Positions 22,481 through 35,424 of a DNA stretch of 64,000 nt are shown in pieces. Numbering within the stretch: the first letter of the stretch is position 1; every line of letters starts with the position of its first letter. The stretch is from Silene conica (lineage: Eukaryota; Streptophyta; Magnoliopsida; Caryophyllales; Caryophyllaceae). The position numbers were made by a program, and so were the translations under genes. The notes below the pieces were generated by a model that searched no databases, was not told where the DNA came from, and was given only the letters and a program-made list of their open reading frames with translations. The stretch lies in NCBI GenBank assembly GCA_029255685.2, contig CM055319.2, positions 29,669,568-29,733,567 on the forward strand, written 5' to 3'.

Positions 22481-24635
22481 AAAATGGGTAAATTACGGTG
22501 TTATCACCAACCCATTTCATTTTACCTCCACCTTTTGTGGTCCCTCCGGTCGCAGACCGAGGGTACCGCGATTCTCTACTTTCTGAGCTTCTTAAGGCAC
22601 AGTCCGTTCTTCAGCGAGACCTAGCCTTGGTCATCTTCCCTGATTATGACGAGAGGATGTGCACAAGTATCTTCCGTCCTCCCAGTGGCCCACACCCTTT
22701 TTTCTACCGATACCCAGACGGCGGGTACCAATAGTCCTCATCCGAGGGACCTGTGGAGACACCGGTACAGAGAGAGGTGAGGTGACGTGCGGAAGAGGCC
22801 GTTCAGAGAGCCAGTGCCAGAGGAGAGGAGGAGGCCGAGGAGAGCTCAGAGGCTGAGGATGAGAGTGGGGGTGAGGAGGAGAGTGGCGGTGATGGTGGGA
22901 GTGGTAGCGGTGATGAGAGTGACAGTGCTGAGGTTGGGAGTTCAGAGGAGGATGAGGTAGAGGAGAGTGATACCTAGAGCTGGTTTGGGGAGGTCGTGAG
23001 TTCCTTTGTTCTTTTTCCATCTTTTAGTTTTTTTATTTTGTTTTGTTTTTATAGCTTTTGTATATATCTTATCCCGTAGGAACATGTATTAGGTTGTGTA
23101 CCCCGTTTCCCCTTGTATGCTGTAGACAATAAGGACATTGTCTGTTTTGGTTTGGGGAGGAGTAATGAATCCTTTTGCGTCTGCATTTTTCATTTTTTTG
23201 TATGCATTCACGTTTACATTATGAATTTTCAGTTTTTCTTTTTCATTTTTGCATTTATTTTTCAAAAATACAAAAATGCACGTTTATTTTTGCATATAGT
23301 CGAGTCAGAATGGAGTTTACAATGATGATATTGTCTTCTAGGTTATCTGTGTTGATTGTTATTTGCAGTTTTTCACCACCTTGTTGTAACAAACCATTTT
23401 AGCATGTCCCGAATTCCGTTTTGAAAAATTTTACTTGGACTTTTGGACTCGACTTGACCTGTATTTGGCAAACTACTTAAATTTTCTGAGTTTTAGAGTC
23501 TATAAATGGTGATATTCATGACCAATTTATCTAGGATTGAGAGTAGTACTCCCTTCATTTCATCGCAATTCACATGTATGACTTTTGATTATTTTTTGCC
23601 TGCACGCATGGTTTTGTGGTTGGTATCACATGTTTGGAGAATACTTGTATATCCCTTTTCTCATTTCATCTATTTAACTCCACATTTAGCCAAAAACTGG
23701 CAGTTGACCTATAAACTACACCCAAACATTAGCCTACCTTGTGTCGAGCTAGCTTAGTGTGGCTTGTGGTATACTTTCATTGCATAAGTTTTGGTTAAGA
23801 TTTCGCTTTGGATTTGGTATTTTGAGAATGTTGGAACTTGAACTCGGAGTTGGTTGTTTTCCATGAACTTAGCAAAGAAAAAAAACAAAAAGAAATAAAA
23901 ATGAAAAGAAAACGAAAGAAAAATGCATTCCCGTGCCTATCATTATACCTTTTGGGAATTGGACAAAGAAAAAGAAACAAAAAGAAAGAAAGAAAAAGAA
24001 TAAGCTAAGTACGTTTTGCCCGATTCAAGTTCCGTGGTTGTATGAGTTGTATGCCGAGCATGGCATTGAGTTTTTTGTGAGTAATATAACTGGTTCTACT
24101 TTTGGTTGAGTCATAGTAGCTAGCTGAAGCCATTACCTCCTCTTATCCATATTGTTTTTTTGCCTCTTTTTACCCATTTTACCTCACATAACCATAACTT
24201 GCAAGTATTCGGCATGTGATAGTCATGAAAGGCTGATATGCGAGTGTACGGTAATTAGAATCATTTGCCACATACTAGTTGTATTGTATGATATGTTGGT
24301 CGCAGTTAGGAGAGTGTCTTCATTTTCTTATCCTTCTCTCTTGCACATAAATGTTTACCGTTGTTGATGAGAAAAGAGTGACCCGGGAGAGTCCAAAGTA
24401 CACAATTCATTCAAGGTCAGTTGTCCAAGTTGTTTTTCATTATTACTTGTATGAACTCGTTGCTTTTGGTTTTGAACTTCCTGGTGGCTGATTTTCTGCA
24501 TTTAGATGGTTAACAAGTGATCCATAGTTGGCTCTGAGGCGATTCCATTCCATTAGGTAGTTAGTTTGTTGTTTTTAGTTCTTGTAGTTGCATTTGTTTG
24601 CTTGAGGACAACCAAAGGTTTGGTTTGGGGATATT
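22481..24635 (+). mobile_element. Athila/Tat-like element E, 3' internal part
   Basis: Noncoding 3' region of a large gypsy element ending in a PPT-like GGTTTGGTTTGGGGAT just before the LTR at 24636. Near the left end (about 22498-22978) are remains of an ORF whose end is an acidic Ser/Glu/Asp-rich tail (SEAEDESGGEEESGG). After it come two more PPT-like GGTTTGGGGAGG blocks (about 22983 and 23150) and an A-rich purine tract (23870-24003). GGTTTGGGGA blocks of this kind are typical of Athila/Tat/Ogre 3' regions. The 5' part is absent. Broken fossil; left limit approximate. Confidence 0.65.
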
Positions 24636-24937
24636 TGATGCGTGCATATTATATACACTTTTTAGCAGGTTTTGGCACGCATTTCATGCGTTTCATGCGC
24701 TATTTTGCCCCTATTTTGCTTTTTTGTGTATTTCTTGTTGTTTTGCAGGAAAATATGTAAAAGTCGTGATACCCATGCCTTTTTGTCGAAAGCAAGCTAT
24801 TTTTAGGACATGAAACAAAGACAAGGAACCTCACAGGCTCGGAAGTGCAATATTCAGAAGATAAGGGCCTAAACCGGGAAGAAGTTGAAGAACAGAAGCA
24901 GCTGGGACAACAAACGAGCATTCTGGACTGATAGAAA

Positions 24938-25121
24938 CTCGATCGAGCTCTGGGTTTTGCTCGATCGAAGAGATGCGGCTGAGGAAATACTCGATCGAGT
25001 AGTCACTTACTCGATCGAGGAGATTACACGAAGATCAGTGGGATCGAAGGTTTTGTGGATGCTCGATCGAAGGATTCTGGAAGAAAGTTACCCGATTGAG
25101 TGATTCTGGAACTCGATCGAG
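24938..25121. repeat. CTCGATCGAG array in E U3
   Basis: Copies start at 24938, 24960, 24990, 25010, 25041 (decayed), 25062, 25091 (decayed) and 25112. The steps are 22, 30, 20, 31, 21, 29, 21 bp: pairs about 21 bp apart in a module of about 51 bp repeated four times. The sequences between motifs are unrelated. The last copy ends about 70 bp before the TATA box. Confidence 0.92.
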
Positions 25122-25191
25122 CAACTCACTTGATACTATGGATTTCGCAATTGTGCTTTTTAGATCAAATAAGTGATTAACCTAATCTCCC

Positions 25192-25199
25192 TATAAAAG
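25192..25199 (+). promoter_or_regulatory. Probable TATA box of E LTR
   Basis: TATAAAAG in a CTCCCTATAAAAGGAG context, 556 bp into the LTR, followed about 60 bp on by A/T-rich transcribed-type sequence. J has the same octamer at 60286-60293 in the equivalent place. Confidence 0.65.
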
Positions 25200-25486
25200 G
25201 AGTAGGTTAACACTAATTATTTGATCTTTGACACTTAGCAAGTAATTAGTTAATAACTTTCTCATTTTCACAAACACAATATTTCATTTTTTGGGTTTAT
25301 TCAAGCTTTTAGTTAATTTCCGGATCTTGTTCTTCATCGTTCTTGCCATGTTTATTGTAATTTCTCTCAATCTCTTCTTTTATTTACGTTCTAGTTTATT
25401 CTAGTTTATGATTATTAGTTTATTTTCATCTTTTATCATGTCGTTTTTCGTTCACTACTACAAAATATAGATACGAAGACGGTTAA

Positions 25487-25880
25487 AAACCGTTCTCCTA
25501 TGAGTGGCGGAACCGTGCTCCCCCTGGCCGTGCTCTGTACCTAAGAGAACGGTTCAACCGTGCTCTTAATTACAACACTTACCAGAACGGTTCAGTAGGG
25601 AACCGTGCTCTTAATTACAACAACCGTGCTCTTATATCTAAGAACCGTTCTCTTTTCCTGGTACAACCGTGCTCTTAGTTCCACTTACCAGAACGGTTCC
25701 CTAATGAACCGTTCTCTTATGTACATCTAACCGTTCTCTTATGTACATCTAACCGTTCTCTTTGACCACACTTTCCAGCACGGTTCCTAGATGAACCGTT
25801 CTCTTTTGTTCAACATGTTCAATCTTCGCGCCATATTTTTGAATTAATTAAGCACGCTTGAGAACATAACCGTTCTCTTT
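25487..25880. repeat. Left subterminal array of CACTA-2
   Basis: About twelve copies of AACCGTTCTCTT or AACCGTGCTCTT, interspersed with inverted AGAACGGTTC copies, fill the first 400 bp after the TIR. They are candidate binding sites for the element's own DNA-binding protein. The core AACGG is also the core of plant MYB3R (MSA) sites. Confidence 0.9.
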
Positions 25881-26105
25881 GCACCTGCTAATTTTTTTTA
25901 ATAAATTAATTTATAATTCTTCCGGCCTATTATATATAATTCTTCCTGCAAATAAGCGTACAACAACATTGCTCCAACAACGTAACTACATCATTCATAT
26001 ATATCAACATACTACATCATTCATATATATCAACATACTTTCCGATCCACAAATTCTAGATACAATACGTATGTACTTAAGCTAAACTTCTAGCTACGAC
26101 TTAAG

Positions 26106-29100
26106 CTAAACTTCATCATTGTTCATGGCTGACTTAAACTGGAGCACAAAGTTAGCCCATATATCCCTCACCTCGTCAATTTGCTCAAGCGAATATGTCA
26201 ATGGGGCTCTAAGCATGAACTACAAACAAATTTTCAAAAATTGGTTAGAAAAATTCTATCCAAGACTCCTATATATATAAGTAAAATGATAGAGGTAAGT
26301 GAGTAGATGAACTAAAAAACCAAAAACATACGTACATTTGGAGTAATAGTAACATATCTTCCTTTGACGACGTCCAACATGTATCGACAAATATAATATC
26401 CACATAAAACGGAACCGCAAGGCTGCAAAGGGGCCTGAAAGGGGAGCTCATATTATAAATAAATACTTCACGCACATGTACTATACTTAATAAGAGAAAC
26501 AATATGTTAAGATATATATATATATATATAATATATATACAAGAAGTACCTTAATCTTTTTCCAAACAACGTCGTTGGCCTCATATTTTGCAAGTGCATC
26601 GATAGAGTTCCTTTTCTCAAAGGCCCTGTATATATAGATAACCAGGTTTATATATTTATTCAGTTTTAGTTGATAATGAAGCGTTAATTTCAAGTATAAT
26701 ATAAAAACAAGCTAAGGTCTATGATTGATGGCTTTTGGGTGGCTTAACTTTTGTTCCTAGCCTACAGAAACATTTTAAGGCAAATGCAGGGGAGTAACGG
26801 GAGGTATATATAATATATGAAGGCAAAATAAAAAAGATCAGAAATAAGTTAGACATACTTGGTAATTGTATCCACGAAAAATTGACGAGGCTCTGTATGT
26901 CCGGCAGGATCACACCAATACACTGTACTTTGAGCCGGATTGATCACGCCCAACATCCAATGCTTACTACAAGTTATAGAAAAATACAACATAGATATCA
27001 ACTTAAATATTGACAAAAAATAATAAAATAATTAATCAAGTCATCAATAATAATACTATGAAAAGAAATTTATAATTACGTACCCCTGGCATATGGAGCA
27101 AATATAAGTTTCCGACCTTTTCCACAATCGGTACATGTCATTGCCCTAGCAACATAATCGGATCGATAATTTTCATCCGGAGCAACGGATTCTGAGGACA
27201 TTATCTCTGGGCACAAGAATCCATAGTAACTACTAATTTGCATGGTATCGGCAAGATCACTCAAATACCTACAACAATAAGAATCCATAGTAACTATCTA
27301 GTACTAGTTTGCATATTATCAGATATATACTAATGGGATTGCAAAGGGGAAGCTTAAACAAAGAGACCGAACCTCATAAAGAGTGTAATGTGAGAGGCAC
27401 CAATCATTTGTTCATCTAACAAATGAACAACCTCCTCATAACTAAGGTAGCAAGTTTGTTCATTGTGTAACACATGTTCATCAATGGGAACACTGATCAT
27501 TGTCCCACTTGCCTTTAAAACCCGAGCCTCAGTTTCTAATAACTTCAAATCCATGGTCCTCTGCTTTTGCTTAAAATTGTGACTAACTTCAATTCCAAGG
27601 AAAGAAGATGGCGAAATCGAGGGCGAACACTTCTGAGGCTTGGACTTCTTTGCTGCTGCTGCTTTATTTTTTCCTTGATCATTCTTTTTCATGTTTATCT
27701 AAATGTTGGCATAAATAAGTTGATAAATGGTATAACTCTCAGTGTATCTTATATCATTATACTAGCTAGAAATCTTAGTTACCTTATCAACAGGACTATG
27801 TATATGAGTTTGCGGCCACTGAATAAATGAACCCTTAGCATGAGTTAATGTTATCATATCACCAACAGGCATTGGTAAATCAACATTTTCCGACCCAGAA
27901 TAGATTTCCTTGATTGAAACTTTTCTAAAACCATCACGAAGGGCACTGCCATGAATGGAAACAAATTCGTCCTTACTTGATAGGTATACCATTCCTGAAG
28001 CCACTATCTTCGATGATTTGTTTGGCAGTGATAGCACACAATCTTTCCAAGCCTGAAAATTTAAGTTATAGTAGAATTTCAAACTTTTTTCATTTACTAT
28101 AAAGTAGCGTCTTTAATGAAAAGCTTACATATATACCTGTTGTGTTACTGGGCCAGGAATCTTCAAAACATTGGTCACGGGTGGATCCTCAGTCACTTGT
28201 AGTGATTGCACTCCTTTTAGTGAGAGTGATTGCCTGTGAGACCCCTGCATAGATAGATTAGTGTTTTAAAACTTTTTTCATCGACTTTGAACTAGATAGT
28301 GTTTTAAATGCAAAGCTTACAGATCCTTCTTAATGAAAACCTTTTACAACCTGCCGTGGTGATATGGTAGGAATCTTCAAAACATTGGTCTTGGGTGTTT
28401 GATAATCCTCCTCTCGGGGTGTCTCCTCTGGGCGTGGCTCTTCACTCACGTGTAGTGATGCAGAATTTGTTGATCCCTCGGTACTCATAGATGCTCCTCC
28501 GTGCATTAAATCGTCTAATACTTTAGTACTTGGCTTCTCACCAGTTAGCCAAAACTGCATCATCACTGATTTCAGCTTTTCCAAGTCATCAATTTGGTGT
28601 TGCATGTAATTGATCTTCTCGTACAACTCTTCTCTTGTCGGTTTTTTTGGTCCCTTCCCAAAATACTCTGTTATGGAAATACCGTTAGGAATTCCTCGCA
28701 CACGGCCCGGATGCTCAGGCTTGCCTATCGCCTTAGCGAGTATGTCTTCCCGTCCTTCGGGCACAAATAAACCAGCCTCAACATCCTTTTCAAGGGATTC
28801 CTGCAATCAGCAATATTAATTAAGTTTTTAGCAGCCAAAAAAAATGAATAAATAGCACTAATAAATTAAACAACTGAACTAAACCGAGTTAAATTACAAA
28901 AATGTTCAATTTACAATTTTCAAAGCAACTTCCTTATCATAATCAGTCATGTCCCCTTTCGCTGACTTGTGAGCCCTTAGCCAAGTTAAATATCGATCAA
29001 CTTTTTCCACTGGTTTTCCCTTGGCAGCTAAATCTTCTTTCTATCAAAAAAGAAGAGAGTTCATGAAAATTCATGCCAACTTTTGACCTGGAAGTTAGCT

Positions 29101-31650
29101 AAAAAATGAAACCAATACATAAAACTTACGACTTTAACTTGAATCCCTCGATATCCTGCTCGTGAGCCAAAGTATTTCCCCTTTTTTTTAGAGGCATTCT
29201 CCTTGTTCTTATCACTGATCGCCTAATAACATAAATCATATAGAGTGAAAAATAGTACGAGATACTATATACATATATATATTATCATGAAATAATTTGC
29301 GTGTCTACAAAAATAGAAATATTACCTTGAATTTTTCACTAGTGTGAGATGCCAGAAACTTGTTCCAATCATCTTGTGTAATCTGCTTATACAAGGGTGG
29401 TGGTGTCTTCTGGATAGCTCCCTTCTCATCATACATCCACTCACGAACCAAAGTGCATTTCCATTTTCTCCATAATTCAGCCATCTTTTGGAGACACCAA
29501 TTGTGACGCTCTTCAATGACATGGAAAGCACCCTGAAATATGAACAAACTTGTAATTATTTAGACAACCTTACACATTATTTAACGAGACTAACAATTGC
29601 CATGAATTAAATAACCTACTATGGTAAGCAATCAAATTTATAATAAAATTTTTTGAAGCTAATCTGTGAGAAATTTTTTACGATGTATAGGACTTTCAAC
29701 TACTAAGTTCTCTTATGATTACCCGTCGCCCCGTTAACAACCACATTCGCACTAAAACTGTCATAGACTGTGGGCACATAGTTTCTGTCATGCATTCTGC
29801 TACTACTCTACTGTTTTCTATTCTCTCTGCAACTCTCCCTCCCACTCTACTGCTGGCTACGTGTTACCACGGAGTGCACACGTTAATTCAGTCCATTTCT
29901 ATGGTGTTACTGCAAATCTATCAGCATCCCAAGGAGTACCATTGGGAGGAATGGGGTATCTATCAGCCTCATTTATGTGAATTGTCTTTACTTGCATCTG
30001 AGTTTGGTTAATACTAGGTGTTGTTGCCTAATTGCATTGTTAAGACTATGTATTGTTGCTTAATTTCGTTGCAGGAGTGGCAGCATATCCAGAGGTTTTA
30101 GGGGAGAGTTCAAGCACTGGCAAATTATTCCTGGTTTATGTGATCCTAGCTACTGCACGCTGCTACTACTATCGACCACCTACTGTCTGCTATACACTCG
30201 CTACTGCTGCACAAATAGGCTACTGCCCACTGCTACATACTACTGCATGCTACTCCAGTATTATGAACTACATTCTGCCCACTGCTACATACTATTGGGT
30301 CTGTACTATGAACTACATTCTGCCCACTGCTACATACTCGCTACTGCATTCTACACATAGGCTACTGCCCACTGCTACATACTATTGGGTCTGTACGTAC
30401 TATATGGTAGTTAACCTTGGCCAAGTTAGTTACTAGTTGTTGTACAACGTATCGAGATGTTAGTTAGTGGAGCACAATTATAATGGTTACTATACCCGTA
30501 ACAGACCTGAAATAGCACGTAACATACCTGAAAACAGTCCAGAAAATGGACCCAAAACATACCAGAATAGCAGTGTAGGTTGTATGGCAATAGACCTGAA
30601 TGGGAATGCAACATATAATATGGTTAAGTAGTAGAGAGTGTAGCTAGCTAGTATTCTGGTACTCATGTATCAGATTTGGTGAGAGCAGAATATATGCAGG
30701 CGGCCATAGAAGTAAAGAGTCGTAATAACATACTAATGCCCACTAACGGAACATTGTGTCAAACAAAGATAAGTAGTCATATGGGCAGGCTAGTACTGGA
30801 CAATCATATTCATACAGTATCGTCACAATCATATTCCCAGACATGTACTACTGGACTAAAATGTGCACATGTACTTAATACAAATAATTTGACAAACTGT
30901 TAGAACAATGGATTAAATCATGGAATAGTACAGAAGAGTTTGGGGAAATAAAAAACGGTCGTTGTCATAAACTTGAGCACTAAATTCAGTTGATACAGAC
31001 ATATGTAGTACGAGTGCAGCTGAATGATACTGCCAACCATACTCATTCAATGGGAGTTAAAAGATGCAGCTACAAATTCAATGGGGGATTAAAAAACCAA
31101 GGGAAGTGCACTAGCAGGGACACTCTAGGACCAAGTATTCATTTGTGAGTTTTGAAATCCAATTAAAATGTGAATTTTTCTCAATTTGTTTCAGGTATAC
31201 CTGTTCGGTCTCCTTGACGAGAACACAAAGAGCATAGCTCCAGGGAACTCAGAAAAGTAACTCAAAATCATATTATACCCATTTCCCATCACAAATACCA
31301 TGTAAATTTGTATATATGAAAAAACTTAGAACATGGTTAAAATAACATACCGTCAGTTCACTCAGCATAAGGTTCAACGTCGGTTGATCCACATCCTCCC
31401 AACTATCCAGTGCGGGACTAACATTCCCCCGAACAGTCACGCCTATGCATGAACTAAACTTAGATGCATATTTTCCTGTCGGCAATTTATCTTCTTTGTC
31501 CCACTCAAGTTGTATGGGTTGTTTCTCTTTAATAGCTCTTGCAGCCATATCTAAAACAGTTCGGCCCCTGTGAGAAGATATCCCCTTCTTTCCGCTTGCG
31601 TCCTCAACAGAGTTGTTCTTTCGACTTCTTTTACGTTTTTGTGGGCCCAT
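26106..31650 (-). CDS. Multi-exon CACTA gene with Ulp1-type protease domain
   Basis: Starts MGPQKRKRSRKN at 31650 and ends SAMNNDEV with its stop at 26106-26108. About thirteen exons have good GT/AG borders, e.g. 31351-31650, 29326-29532, 27781-28053 and 27084-27268. The N-terminal half (GAFHVIEERHNWCLQKM..., then a coiled coil near IQVKV/MQHQIDDLEKL) resembles plant Transposase_24-type accessory proteins. The middle (VASGMVYLSSKDEF...GSFIQWPQ) is the small domain usual in these proteins. The C-terminal exons carry a C48 cysteine-protease set: His in KHWMLGVINP, Asp in VYWCDPAG, Gln and Cys in LQPCGSVLCGYYIC. Ulp1 proteases cut SUMO-like proteins; the role in CACTA elements is not known. I see no stop or frame break by eye, in contrast to TNP2. 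Confidence 0.78.
29590..31200. other. Long intron of the Ulp1-type gene
   Basis: No coding signal fits the minus-strand gene here. At about 30133-30400 the plus strand has irregular tandem repeats of CTACTGCCCACTGCTACATA with TATTGGGTCTGTA spacers. Frames read across it (30053-30436) are repeat artefacts. Confidence 0.6.
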
Positions 31651-31954
31651 TGTTCAACTGTACAAAAAAACAGGGATAGCAAGTCACAACAGGGAAAGCA
31701 AGTCACAACAAGGAAAACAAGTCACTGGAACATGCAAGATAGGAAAGCATATAAGAAATGTAGATGAGGAATGCTTCTGATGAAAAGCGGTAAAATGTGA
31801 GAAATTATATTAAAACATCAATAATGGAGCCAATTACAAGAATTTCAGCAGATGATGTACATACAACAAGTCTCATACTGCCACTAAGCAAAAATAAACA
31901 ACCAAGAAAACTAAATTATTCTATATGATAATAATAATAATAATAATAATAATG

Positions 31955-32014
31955 GGACTGAAGCGTTGCTTGGACTGAAGCGTTGCTTGGACTGAAGCGT
32001 TGCTTGGACTGAAG
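31955..32014. repeat. Minisatellite, 17-bp unit
   Basis: GGACTGAAGCGTTGCTT repeated about three and a half times between the two CACTA-2 genes, next to an AAT microsatellite at 31930-31953. Confidence 0.9.
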
Positions 32015-32057
32015 TCAGGTCGTTGCTGCCCATAGTAAAAAAAAAAAGGAAAAGCAT

Positions 32058-32127
<70 letters not shown>
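32058..32127. repeat. AAT microsatellite downstream of TNP2
   Basis: About 23 AAT triplets with one interruption, ending ten bases before the TNP2 stop codon region; it probably lies in the 3' untranslated end of TNP2. Confidence 0.92.
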
Positions 32128-32128
<1 letters not shown>

Positions 32129-32137
32129 CGTACCTAA

Positions 32138-35100
32138 TCATGCGTCAAAACCGCGAGGGCGTTTTTTAGAAGAAGACTCGGTATTGGTCCATATCCCTAC
32201 GTCATGGTCATCACGAACATATAAACTAGAAGGCTCGAATATATCCGTATCATCTAAATGTGGTAAACGAGGATCAAAGCCCTCAAATACCACATCGTCA
32301 TCGCAACTATCCATTGTGGTCTTACTTCTTACAGATAGCACAACTGACCACTTTTTATCCGATGGATCGGTGACATAAAATACTTGTTTCGCTTGTGTCC
32401 CTATAATAAAAGGATCCTCCTTATGACCAAATTTATTAAGATTTACTAAGGTGAATCCTAGTTCATCATTGCGAACTCCACTAGTAGTTTCAATCCACTT
32501 GCATCCAAATATAGGTATTAGAAAATCTGTGTAATCTAACTCCCAAATCTCTTCAATGAATCCATAATAATGCATTTGACTTAAAACTGGTTTCTTATCT
32601 TTCGAACTAGCAAAATGCATGCCTTCTGCCTCTACACTAACACCACTATTTTGCATCGTGCTCATGTCATCTTGCCCACGAGGGTAAAAGGTGGATCCAT
32701 TAACGGCATAACCAGTATAAGACGATGCAAAAGTCTTAGGCCCAAAACAAAGCCTCTGTAATCTAGAAGAAATATACTCAGGATATTGTTGCAAGTCTTC
32801 TATAACTCGACCCTTGAACCAAACTCTAAAAGTCTTATTGTGCTCACTTGCGATCCACATCTCTGATTTATTTCGATGTTTCGCCTTCAACAATGCCTTG
32901 TGTTCCTCAATGTACGGTTGTACCTCATCCTCGTTATGAAGAACATATGTATGTGCAATATGCCATTTCTCAGTTGCCATATCTAGACGAACATGACCCC
33001 TAAGACCTTTGCCCATCATCCACTCACTATGCCTATTCTTAGGAATCCCAGGTAGCTCAGAATCTGACAAGTGTGCATAGCAATAAAAAAGTGCTTCATC
33101 CGTGATTGCACGCTCAACAATAGACCCTTCAGGACGATATCTATTAGATGTATAATCCTTGTACACTTTCATCAATCTCTCAAAAGGATATTGATACCTT
33201 AGATAAACTGGACCAAGGTATTTGATTTCTCTAACCAAGTGTACAGTTAAATGCACAATTATTGTGAAAAATGAAGGAGGAAAGTACATTTCCAATTGAC
33301 AAAGAGAAGTGACAATTAGGTTTTGCAAAGACTCCAACTCCTTGGGATCTAACACTTTATTGCATATGGCATTGAAGGAAAAGCAAAACCTACTTATGGC
33401 GAATCGAACTTTTTTAGGTAAAATCGAACGTATAGCCACTGGTAGTAGTTGTTGCATCAAAGTATGACAATCATGAGACTTTAAACCAACAAGCTTAAGA
33501 TCTGTCATTGATACTAGGCTGCTGATATTGGAAGAATATCCCTCCGGCACTTTAACACTACTTAAGCACTCACAAAACTCTGTTTTCTCCTTTCTTGAAA
33601 GTGTATGAGCAGCCGGAGGCAAATAATATCGTGTTCCACCATGTCCATCCTAGATGATGTGTTGTCTTTTGACTTATTCGGAACATTCAGAAGAATGTTG
33701 ATTATATTGTCACACACATTTTTCTCAATATGCATAACATCTAAGCAATATCTTATAGAAAGGTCACGCCAATATGGAAGTTTTTCAAAAAGAGGAGAAA
33801 TCTTCTTATATCCCCGAGACGCTAATTTAGAACCCTTCTTCCCATAAGTTATCTCAATTTTTTTCACTCTTTCATATACTTCATGACCGGTTAATATCTT
33901 AGGAGGAGATCGATGTTCAGGTTTTCCATTGAATGGTTTTTGTAGCTTACGATATGAATGATCAGGGTCCAAGAACCTACGGTATCCCAAGTACGCTTGC
34001 TTACGAGAAAACTTCAAATAACAAGAATCGATATCTTCTCCACACAAGGGGCAAGCCTCTTTCCCGTGCACAGTGTGTCCAGATAGATTACCATACGCAG
34101 GAAAGTCAGAAATAGTACATAGTAACATTGCTTTCAAATTGAAATAACTATTCTGGTAGGCATCAAACACTCGTATCCCTTCATCCCACAACAATCTCAA
34201 ATCGTCAAGAAGAGGCTCTAAGTAGACATCTATATCATTACCAGGTTCTTTAGGACCAGAAATCAATAAAGACAACATCAAATGTTTTCGTTTCATGCAA
34301 AGATATGGAGGCAAATTGTAAATAGCTAAAAACACCGGCCAAGTACTATGTTGACTACTCAAATTTCAAAAGGGATTCATCCCATCAGTGGAGAGTGCAA
34401 GGCGGAGATTTCTGGGTTCTTTGCCAAACTCGGGATATTTTGCATCAATAAACTTCCAGTCTTTCCCATCGGCCGGGTGTCTCAACTTCCCATCATTTGC
34501 TTTAGATGTACTATGCCATGTGAGTAATTTGGCATCATCTTTATTCGCAAATAATCGTATCAACCTAGGAATTATTGGAAAGTACCACAAAACTTTAGCT
34601 GGGATCCCCTCCTTCTTTTGATATCGCCATTCCTTACACAATGGACAACTAGTGAGATTAGCATATCCTTTGCGATATAATATGCAATCATTGGGACATG
34701 CGTGGATTTTTTCATATTTCATACCAATTCCCCTAAGTATCTTCTTTGCCTCATATGTACGATCAGGAAGTACATTATTTTCGGGGAGCATGTCCTTTAA
34801 TAATTTCAGGAGGTCTGTGAAACTCTTGTCACTCCACCCATTTGTTGCTTTTAAATTATATAACTTAACAAGAGCTGCCAATTTAGTGTCCTTACAACTA
34901 CTATAAAGAGGCACTTCAGAATCTTTCAATTTCTCCAATACAACACTAATATCCTCCAAATCATTTTCATCAAGATCCTCATCAGTTTCATCTACAATAC
35001 CTTCTTGCTCATCACCTCCAAACATATCTCCCCATGATTTATCCAACATATCGTCACACCCATCTCCTGCCTCAGTATTCATATTACAACCCGGATCTTC

Positions 35101-35424
35101 TAGTGAATTAGACTCATCGGGCTCTTCATCGTTACTCAAGCATGTTTCTCTCTCAATCTCCCCCAATTGGACATCTATTCCATCTAAATTTTTTGATTCT
35201 CCATGGAAAATCCAACAAGTGTACTTTGGATTAAAATTTGTCTTATTTAAATGTATTCTTACATCTCCAAAGCTCATATACCTAATATTCCGGCACATAT
35301 CACAAGGGCACGCCATACTAGATTTGTCTTTCACGTTCTTTATTACGAAGTCATAAAATTCAGCTAACCCGGCATCATATTCTACTTCGCCCTTTTTCCC
35401 ATTAATCATCCAAGTACGAGCCAT
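32138..35424 (-). pseudogene. TNP2-like CACTA transposase, damaged
   Basis: Domains in order: a transposase-associated domain (MARTWMINGKKGEVEYDAGL, with CPCDMCRNIR), the Transposase_21 core (TDGMNPF, STWPV, GNDIDVYLEPL, CPLCGEDI, YCLDVMHIEKNVCDN), DUF4218 (YYLPPAAHTLS, YLRYQYPFERLMK) and DUF4216 (YYGFIEEIWELDY, GCKWIETTSG). It ends KKRPRGFDA at 32138. Length near 1090 codons fits the family. Two lesions are visible: an in-frame TGA at 34366-34368, between GMNPF and NLSSQHSTWP where relatives have Gly, and a frame change near 33640, just before GTRYYLPP. No intron explains either. The protein would cut at the CACTA ends; this copy probably cannot. Domains are otherwise full length, so the damage is recent. 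Confidence 0.9.

Larger units (their letters stand above)
24636..25452 (+). repeat. 3' LTR of E, left piece
   Basis: Begins TGATGCGTGC directly after the PPT. It holds the CTCGATCGAG array (24938-25121) and a TATA box (25192-25199). CACTA-2 interrupts it at 25452/25453; it continues at 37070. Total LTR length without CACTA-2 is about 1.44 kb. J (59762-61149) is the same type of LTR, with start TGATGCATGC and end GTGTCA. Confidence 0.82.

Noticed and set aside
22631-23020. Pro/His-rich minus ORF
   Set aside because: Complement of the acidic tail of the E ORF; shadow frame.
29715-30436. Plus-strand ORFs in the CACTA-2 intron
   Set aside because: Formed by tandem repeats inside an intron of the minus-strand gene; no domain.
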